Positions 59,083 to 64,000 of a DNA stretch of 64,000 nt are shown one piece after another. The notes under the pieces are model-generated. The model had not been told where the DNA came from and did not search any database. It saw nothing but the letters and a program-made list of their open reading frames with translations. Positions within the stretch are counted from its first letter, which is position 1; every line of letters starts with the position of its first letter. Position numbers and translations under genes: made by a program. The stretch comes from Aliiroseovarius sp. Z3 (GTDB lineage: Bacteria > Pseudomonadota > Alphaproteobacteria > Rhodobacterales > Rhodobacteraceae): contig NZ_JAFMZK010000002.1 in NCBI RefSeq assembly GCF_029105185.1, positions 310,001 through 374,000 of the forward strand, written 5' to 3'.

Positions 59083-59736
59083 TCAGTCGGCCACCAGCAT
59101 TTTCAGCCCCTGCGTCACATCCGTGCGCACCGCCAGCCGCAGCGCGGGTTCATCCCCGGCCGCCAATGCCGACAAGATCATCCGGTGGTGGCGCTGCAGG
59201 TCGGTGCGTTGACGACGGGCATAAAGCGCGCGCATGGTCGGGCCAAGTTGCAGCCACACCGTTTCGGCCACCGCAAGAATCGCGGGGGCCTGCGCGCGCA
59301 GATAGAGCGTGCGATGAAATTCCAGATTGGTGCGCAGATACCCGACCGCGTCCTGCTTGGTGACACATTCCGACACCCGCACGTTGATGGCGCGCAGCCG
59401 GTCGATCAGCGCCATATGGGCGCGGGGCAGGGCGCGGGCGGCCAGTTCCGGTTCCAGAAGGGATCGCAGCGCGGCCAGTTCCTCGATCCGTTCCGCCGTC
59501 AGGTCGGGCGCCGACACGCGGCCCGAACTGGACAGGGTCAGCGCGCCTTCTGCGGCCAACCTGCGCACAGCCTCGCGGGCCGGGGTCATCGAGACATCGT
59601 ATTCCTTGCCGATGCCACGGATGGTCAGGCTTTGGCCGGGGTCCAGCTCTCCGTGCATGATCCGTGCGCGCAGGCTGCGATAAACGCGTTCATGGGCGCT
59701 GGACGTATCGGTTTGTGAACGGGTTTGAGCCTGCAT
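59083..59736 (-). CDS. GntR family regulator with FCD domain
   Basis: A 217-residue FadR-subfamily regulator. The winged helix (residues about 14-75) includes VYRSLRARIMHGELDPGQSLTIRGIGKEYDVSMTPAREAVRRLAAEGAL; the FCD ligand domain has the metal-binding His residues in NLEFHRTLY and the HHRM stretch. Ligands of the class are usually carboxylic acids. The operator TGTGATCACA begins 8 bp ahead of the ATG, so autoregulation is likely. The same palindrome, doubled, lies before sdhC and sucC, so this is the best candidate regulator of those operons. Confidence 0.9.
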   Translation of the reverse strand: MQAQTRSQTDTSSAHERVYRSLRARIMHGELDPGQSLTIRGIGKEYDVSMTPAREAVRRLAAEGALTLSSSGRVSAPDLTAERIEELAALRSLLEPELAARALPRAHMALIDRLRAINVRVSECVTKQDAVGYLRTNLEFHRTLYLRAQAPAILAVAETVWLQLGPTMRALYARRQRTDLQRHHRMILSALAAGDEPALRLAVRTDVTQGLKMLVAD

Positions 59737-59743
59737 AGTGTAA

Positions 59744-59755
59744 TTGTGATCACAA
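59744..59755. promoter_or_regulatory. TGTGATCACA operator at the GntR/FCD gene
   Basis: TTGTGATCACAA, a perfect 12-bp palindrome, occupies the place of the ribosome site just upstream of the regulator's ATG (gap 8 bp from the 10-bp core). It is identical in core to the doubled sites at sdhC and sucC. Confidence 0.78.
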
Positions 59756-59784
59756 ATTAGCGTGGCGTCAACACGCCCGTTCGG

Positions 59785-60516
59785 TCAATCGCGAAAGCGA
59801 TAGCGATGCAGACTTGTGCCATGGTCGCGCAGCCACTGCCGAGGCGCATGATAGGACGGGCAAATGGTTTCAACCTGCGCCCAGAATGCGGATGAGTGAT
59901 CCATATGCACCAGATGCGCCACCTCGTGCGCGGCGACATAGTCCAGCACCGCCTCGGGCGCCATGACCAACCGCCATGAATACATCAGGTTACCTTGTGA
60001 GCTGCACGAGCCCCAGCGCGAACGCGTGTCGCGCAGCGTCAAGCGACCGAATTGGCGGCCAATCTTTTCCGCGTAATGATCACTCGCACGCGCCAACCGG
60101 TCCCGCGCCTCGCGTTTCAATAGTGCTTCAAGCCGGACGGCGGTTTTGTCTGGATCACCGGGTGGCACAAGAAACCGGCCGTCACGGATTCGCGCAACCC
60201 GTATCGGGGCCTCGGTTATCTGATGTGGCTGTCCAAGAAACGGGAGCGTGGCGCCGAGGATCGGGCGTTGTTCTGGCATCGTGTCTGCCAGATGTTTGCG
60301 AATCCAATCGGCGCGTTCTGAAACAAAGCGAATGGCCTCGCGGCGTGATGCGCCATGCGGGACGGTCAAGGTCACCTTCCCATCCAGCTTCGAGACTCGT
60401 AGGGATAGCCGCCGTGCCCGCGCAGAAGGGCGCAGCAAAACAGACACTTCCGGTGTGCCCGCCAGATCAACCAGTTCCGTTTCCGTCAGCCTGTTTGCCT
60501 GTTTTGACCAGAACAT
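59785..60516 (-). CDS. YgjP/WLM-type M48-like metallopeptidase (DUF45)
   Basis: A 243-residue zinc metallopeptidase of the DUF45/YgjP family. The HExxH motif is in YVAAHEVAHLVHMDHSSAFW, with the third ligand His typically downstream; RDTRSRWGSCSSQGNLMYSWRLVMAPEAVLDYV is the family signature. The ATG at 60516 follows AAGGAACC; the longer open frame upstream runs through the divergent TIGR02300 gene and is not used. Cellular substrate unknown. Confidence 0.9.
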   Translation of the reverse strand: MFWSKQANRLTETELVDLAGTPEVSVLLRPSARARRLSLRVSKLDGKVTLTVPHGASRREAIRFVSERADWIRKHLADTMPEQRPILGATLPFLGQPHQITEAPIRVARIRDGRFLVPPGDPDKTAVRLEALLKREARDRLARASDHYAEKIGRQFGRLTLRDTRSRWGSCSSQGNLMYSWRLVMAPEAVLDYVAAHEVAHLVHMDHSSAFWAQVETICPSYHAPRQWLRDHGTSLHRYRFRD

Positions 60517-60645
60517 TTGGTTCCTTTTTTCCTTACATTTGCCACGGTATCCGCTCATAAAGGGAAAAGCCTTTGACACCTCTGCACACATGTGGCAGTT
60601 GGCGGCAAATCTCGCACGACTTAGACAGAACGGAAAGGGTTTTAC

Positions 60646-60966
60646 ATGCCCAAGGAAGAATGGGGCGTTAAACGCGTCTGCCCGACGACTGGTAAACGTT
60701 TTTACGACCTGAATGCCGATCCGGTGGTCAGCCCTTATACGGGTGAGGTTGTGAACCTCGATACCGGTAAAGCGTCGCGCACCATGGTTGCCGACAAAGA
60801 AGACAAAGCCGCGATGAAGGACGATCTGGTCGATGACGCGGATGCGGTTCTTGAAGATGATGACGACGTTGATGTCGATCTGGGCGATGATGTTCTGGAC
60901 GATGACGACGAAGATGATGTGTCGCTGGACGAGATCGCCGATGTCGCCGCTGACGACGACGACTAA
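60646..60966 (+). CDS. TIGR02300 family protein (FYDLN acid domain)
   Basis: A 106-residue alphaproteobacterial protein. The conserved N-terminus MPKEEWGVKRVCPTTGKRFYDLNADPVVSPYTG has the FYDLN motif and a Cys; the second half (from about residue 58) is made almost only of Asp, Glu, Val and Ala, a highly acidic, probably disordered tail. Function unknown. It lies 98 bp ahead of tRNA-Ala. Confidence 0.93.
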   Translation: MPKEEWGVKRVCPTTGKRFYDLNADPVVSPYTGEVVNLDTGKASRTMVADKEDKAAMKDDLVDDADAVLEDDDDVDVDLGDDVLDDDDEDDVSLDEIADVAADDDD

Positions 60967-60983
60967 GCGGCGCTGAATTTTTT

Positions 60984-61025
60984 GCAAAGGCGCCTTTTTA
61001 GGCTTGAACCCAAAAGCGCCTTTGC
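60984..61025 (+). terminator. Inverted repeat after the TIGR02300 gene
   Basis: GCAAAGGCGC (60984-60993) pairs perfectly with GCGCCTTTGC (61016-61025) around a 22-nt loop; the left arm also contains the palindrome AAAGGCGCCTTT followed by TT. Either could end transcription before the tRNA gene; no downstream T-run is strong. Confidence 0.5.
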
Positions 61026-61063
61026 ATAAATACCGCGCATTGACGGCGGAAACGCCATCGGAT

Positions 61064-61139
<76 letters not shown>

Positions 61140-61242
61140 TTTTTTCCATTTAAAAACAATTGGCTACAGTGCGCTTGGTATTTTCCGAGATATTTCGAGA
61201 ACTCACCCGTAAGACGATCGTAAGGTGCTAGCCGAAGTCACC

Positions 61243-61656
61243 CTACCGCCTGCCGATGTTTTGGGCCTCTTCAAACACCGTCTTCAGGTAGTCGATGACT
61301 ACGCGAGCGAATTCTTGGATGGTCTTGTTTTCTATCTCTGTCCCAAGATGTCGAGTGGGCGGATCATAAGTTACACCCCTGTCGACCACTGCAATACACT
61401 TGAGAAAAAAGCAGTCGAGCAGGAGAGTACGTTGCCCAATATTCACTTGCATTGGCTCCGGGCGGAACTCCACAATCTCCCCGTGCTCAAGCCGATGTTC
61501 CAGAGCATTTCGCGCGTGAAGAAGGTAGTTTACCCCTCCCTGACTGCGGTTGTTGCGTTTAGCGTGGGACTGAACCGCTATGCCTCGAGCGGCTGGCGAG
61601 ATCGCTCTCCGTGCGCCGCTCCAATCGCGAAGGTTGTGGGTTATTATCGCCGCTTG
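61243..61656 (-). pseudogene. Degenerate or N-terminally truncated ORF of unknown family
   Basis: A minus-strand frame stays open for 137 codons and reads like real protein in its last 80 residues (...VVDRGVTYDPPTRHLGTEIENKTIQEFARVV...). It lacks an ATG in its first two thirds; the only candidates are GTG 61473 (ribosome site too close) and an internal ATG near 61452. It was not recognised. Probably the 3' end of a gene whose 5' part was lost; a genuine short GTG-started gene (76 residues) is the alternative. Confidence 0.35.
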
Positions 61657-62219
61657 TCAGGCGGTTTCTTGCACTCAGGGCACATGCGGACCCCGATTTC
61701 GTCATCGCTTCAAAACTGCTTGGCGCGGCTCATGCCCACGCACTACCCTACCTGCCTCATCACACGGGGCAGGTTGTAATCCAGATCGAGGGCGGATTTC
61801 CGACGCTTGCCTCCGTCAAACGGCCATGCCTTGAGCACTGGCTCGCAAAAGCCCGACCAGCCGAGATCATTACGGGCCACTGGCTGTGCTGGCGCCACAG
61901 CGATGTCGCCCTTCCCCCCTTTGGCCCAGTGCGGTCTGCGGCTGTGCCGCCGCTGTCGGGGCAGCTTGAGCGGCGCGGTATGCGCAACCAGCCATGCGGG
62001 TTTCGTCAGCATAGTTCCCCGTGCGCCCATCGTTCTGGGCCAGAGGACAGTCGCGGTCCAGCACGCCACTGCCCATTGCCTCTTGCACCTGTTCCTCGAT
62101 TGCCGTTGAAGCAGCTGCAGGCCAACGCAATGCGGGACTTGCGGGGCGACGCGCATGTTTAAGGCGAGCGACACGGTTCACGAAGGTGCGGGCGGAGGGC
62201 ATGTGATCAACCCTCGCCC

Positions 62220-62453
62220 TTGCCGGTCGCAAAAGCCACCCTGATCCACTCTCTCTCACCGGTTATTACCGTCGTTGCGGGTGTGGTCATGTTGGGCGAA
62301 CGGGCAACGGTATTCCGCGTCGGCGGCATCGCCCTTGGTCTGGCAGGGGTGAGCACACCAGCTCTCGACTTCGTTCGGCAGGCGTTTGTCGAAGTGTCGG
62401 AGAGCGTTTTGCTCATTGTAAGGTTCGACAACGGCCGAATCGGTTTCGGATAA
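62220..62453 (+). pseudogene. EamA/DMT-family transporter fragment
   Basis: About 40 residues (LIHSLSPVITVVAGVVMLGERATVFRVGGIALGLAGV) match the last two helices of EamA-type drug/metabolite transporters (pattern L-x-P-v-x-x-x-x-g-x-x-x-l-G-E). No upstream helices of the ten-helix family are present, and the frame runs on into unrelated sequence up to 62453. It is thus a broken remnant. Confidence 0.6.
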
Positions 62454-62703
62454 AAGCACTTGGAAACGGCCGCTGTCGTTGGTTCGATGTCCGGCCTCCC
62501 CTTCACGGGGAGGCGAAGGGCGCACATGACACGTATAGTTCGTGCGGCAAATGGCAGCTCCGGGAAGCCGCGATGCGGCGCTTCCGAGATCCGCAGTGAG
62601 GCCAAATTTCCTGATGCTGCGGGTTGCGCGAATGACTGCATTGACTGGCCAGACTGCAATAGGTGGTCCGAAGCGAGGGGCAAGTGCATTCGGCTTGACG
62701 CAT

Positions 62704-62723
62704 AAGTTAGCATTCGCTAACTT
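62704..62723. promoter_or_regulatory. Palindromic operator upstream of tetR-type gene
   Basis: AAGTTAGC-ATTC-GCTAACTT is a perfect inverted repeat of 8-bp arms, 7 bp ahead of the regulator's start codon. Almost the same sequence recurs ahead of the next gene, so it is the likely TetR operator with autorepression. Confidence 0.85.
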
Positions 62724-62730
62724 TAGGGCT

Positions 62731-63327
62731 ATGAGTTTTAATCCGCCCTTTATTCTTGACAGCGATGCGCCGGGAAAGGCGCTGATGCTTCGCGAAGCAT
62801 TGCGTCTGTTTGCCCATAAAGGGATGTCCGCGACCTCCATCAGGGATATCGCGAAAGCCACCGGATTGAGCAACCCGGCGCTCTATAAGCATTTCAAGAC
62901 AAAGGATGAACTTGCTTTGGTCCTGTTTGAAAGGCTCTACCGAAATCATGTTCTCAGTCTGCGAAATGACGTAGGGAAAGAAAGCGGTTTTCGCGCAAAA
63001 CTTCGCGCGCTTTTGAAAAATAGGTTACGGGTCTATGACGAACACCCCGATGCAACAATTTTTGCGACCGACAACCTTATGGCCCTTTGGCCAAACATGC
63101 CGAAAGAGATGAAGGACCAAACAATCCTTTCGCTCTTGCGGGAAATCATCGAACTTGGCCGATCGGAGGGGACCGTGGAGTCCGACGCCGAGATCACCAT
63201 GCAGATGGCGGTTGTCACCGGCATTCTTGAGCAAGTCACGCGTCAGAAGTTCTTCGGCAACCTTCCCGGCACGGCTTTGTCGCATTTGAACGAAGTTGAG
63301 AGGATTCTGGGCAAGGCTTTAGGATAA
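62731..63327 (+). CDS. TetR/AcrR family transcriptional regulator
   Basis: A 198-residue regulator. The N-terminal helix-turn-helix is ALRLFAHKGMSATSIRDIAKATGLSNPALYKHFKTKDELALVLFERLY (about residues 22-70); the remainder is an alpha-helical ligand domain without close resemblance. The ATG at 62731 lies directly after the operator, which must therefore overlap the leader; a start further upstream would run through the operator. Together with the twin operator before the next gene this forms a self-contained regulated pair. Ligand unknown, possibly an acyl lactone. Confidence 0.92.
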   Translation: MSFNPPFILDSDAPGKALMLREALRLFAHKGMSATSIRDIAKATGLSNPALYKHFKTKDELALVLFERLYRNHVLSLRNDVGKESGFRAKLRALLKNRLRVYDEHPDATIFATDNLMALWPNMPKEMKDQTILSLLREIIELGRSEGTVESDAEITMQMAVVTGILEQVTRQKFFGNLPGTALSHLNEVERILGKALG

Positions 63328-63343
63328 AAAATTTTCTACGTAA

Positions 63344-63361
63344 AGTTAGCGATTGCTAACT
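63344..63361. promoter_or_regulatory. Second copy of the TetR operator, upstream of the MBL gene
   Basis: AGTTAGC-GATT-GCTAACT repeats the 7-bp arms and the 4-bp spacing of the site at 62704-62723. It lies 17-34 bp after the tetR stop and 38 bp before the start of the MBL-fold gene. Confidence 0.85.
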
Positions 63362-63399
63362 AAAGCAGCTGATCAACCAGACAAACTGGAGGAGCGGAG

Positions 63400-64000
63400 A
63401 TGAAAATACACGCAATCGAAGCCGGGCGGGTCCGCGTAACCAAACGTTGGATCGCGGGAGAGGGAAAGGGTTTCAGACGCCTATTGAACGCCCTGTTTGA
63501 CAAAACCATGACCGACTGGCTGCCAATCTACGTCTGGGTTATCGAGCATCCTGAAGGCAAGATTGTCATTGATACGGGCATTCCGCATGACGCCAACAAG
63601 TCACGCTATTTCCCACCGTTTATGCCATTGGTTCAGCGGGCCGCACATTTCGACATATCAGAAGAAGAAGAGATCGGTCCCAAAATGCGCGCGCTAGGTT
63701 TGGACCCGAAAGATGTGCGTTGGGTCATTCTGACCCATTTGCATCAGGATCATGACGGCGGTCTGCATCATTTCCCGTGCGCGGAATTTCTCGTATCCCA
63801 GGATGAATGGGATTTTGCCTCCGGGCTAAAGGGCCGTTTGAACGGCTACCTCAACCAACGCTGGCCGCGTGGCTTTGCTCCGACACGTGTAAACTTTGGC
63901 GATGGGCCCCTGGGACCCTTCCCGGGCCATACGAAACTAACGTGTGCAGGTGATGTGACGCTCATTCCAACGCCGGGCCACGCGCCTGGGCACCTGTCCG
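63400..64000 (+). CDS. MBL-fold metallo-hydrolase, N-acyl homoserine lactonase-like (3' end outside window)
   Basis: A frame open to the right window edge, starting at ATG 63400 after GGAGGAGCGGAG. The 200 residues present show the metallo-beta-lactamase zinc motif HLHQDHDGG (HxHxDH), preceded by WVILT, followed by LVSQDEWDFASG and TPGHAPGHLS (third metal-ligand His). The HLHxDH-GG form and the N-terminal YVWVIEHPEGKIVIDTGIP are typical of the AHL-lactonase (AiiA/AttM) branch, but other lactonases or hydrolases of the family fit as well. It is under the second copy of the TetR operator. Confidence 0.85.
   Translation, partial: MKIHAIEAGRVRVTKRWIAGEGKGFRRLLNALFDKTMTDWLPIYVWVIEHPEGKIVIDTGIPHDANKSRYFPPFMPLVQRAAHFDISEEEEIGPKMRALGLDPKDVRWVILTHLHQDHDGGLHHFPCAEFLVSQDEWDFASGLKGRLNGYLNQRWPRGFAPTRVNFGDGPLGPFPGHTKLTCAGDVTLIPTPGHAPGHLS

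Larger units (their letters stand above)
61140..62703. other. 1.6-kb region without an intact gene next to tRNA-Ala
   Basis: No frame here starts with a convincing ribosome site and resembles a complete protein. Three kinds of remnants are visible: a minus-strand frame at 61243-61656, a minus-strand Cys-motif fragment with stop codons around 61641-61860, and a DMT-transporter tail at 62220-62360. A hairpin (GCCTCCCC / GGGGAGGC at 62494-62514) has no T-run. The pattern is of decayed acquired DNA next to a tRNA gene; no integrase or clear attachment repeat was found. Confidence 0.6.

Noticed and set aside
61225-61779. A 184-codon plus-strand frame after the tRNA gene
   Set aside because: No ribosome site or resemblance; the opposite strand has the more protein-like composition in its first half. 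The plus frame was left out.
61743-62174. A minus-strand frame resembling a transposase end (DLDYNLPRVMRQVG)
   Set aside because: The likeness to transposase C-termini is short and may be chance; no terminal inverted repeats or catalytic residues were found. Kept only as part of the decayed region.
62494-62514. Hairpin GCCTCCCC / GGGGAGGC as a terminator
   Set aside because: The stem is perfect but no T-run follows and no intact gene ends nearby.

Overview
The window looks like chromosomal DNA of a marine-type Rhodobacteraceae (Roseobacter group) alphaproteobacterium. The reasons are gene content and order: an atpAGDC block, a cbb3 oxidase locus (ccoNOQP-ccoGHIS) with fnrL and hemN, an sdhCDAB / mdh / sucCDAB / lpd block, ethylmalonyl-CoA pathway genes, and small alphaproteobacterial families such as TIGR02300, DUF2161 and NnrU. 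The assignment is by protein resemblance only. No CRISPR array, intact insertion sequence, integrase or rRNA gene was seen.

Layout. 1-4180: 3' part of the ATP synthase operon (atpA is cut by the window edge) with a strong terminator. 4.2-16 kb: housekeeping and accessory genes, namely an MFS transporter, an H-type lectin protein, prs, a DsbA-fold isomerase, a hydrolase, and a tightly coupled minus-strand run (HAD, maoC, ribF, Dabb, ycgN, ltaE), then lysE, ppaC, a DHFR-like gene and a DUF2161 nuclease-fold gene. 16-20 kb: a di-haem peroxidase with an FNR box, and groESL under a perfect CIRCE element with an unusual structured 3' end. 20-33.5 kb: hemN, fnrL, a universal stress protein and the complete cbb3 oxidase structural and assembly genes, marked by six FNR-type boxes in the window. 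33.5-38.6 kb: an atypical LuxR-type regulator, an arylesterase, a YbbA/YbbP-like ABC pair and a DUF3052 gene. 38.9-56.4 kb: carbon metabolism, namely sdhCDAB, mcl2-nnrU-DUF1737-mch, tauE, mdh and sucCDAB-lpd, the last interrupted by a low-GC membrane ORF and a MAPEG gene. 56.4-61.1 kb: an alanine/sodium symporter with a stress protein and a divergent Lrp regulator, a GntR/FCD regulator, a metallopeptidase, TIGR02300 and tRNA-Ala(GGC). 61.1-62.7 kb: about 1.6 kb without an intact gene but with decayed coding fragments. 62.7-64 kb: a TetR regulator and a lactonase-like MBL gene (cut by the right edge) sharing one operator sequence.

The most interesting signals are regulatory. The 10-bp palindrome TGTGATCACA occurs twice, with exactly the same 21-bp centre-to-centre spacing, upstream of both sdhC and sucC, and once just upstream of the GntR/FCD regulator gene at 59.7 kb. 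This suggests a local autoregulated TCA-cycle regulon. A second network is the FnrL set, covering peroxidase, hemN/fnrL, usp/ccoN and a double box at ccoG. A third is the TetR-lactonase pair with duplicated operators.
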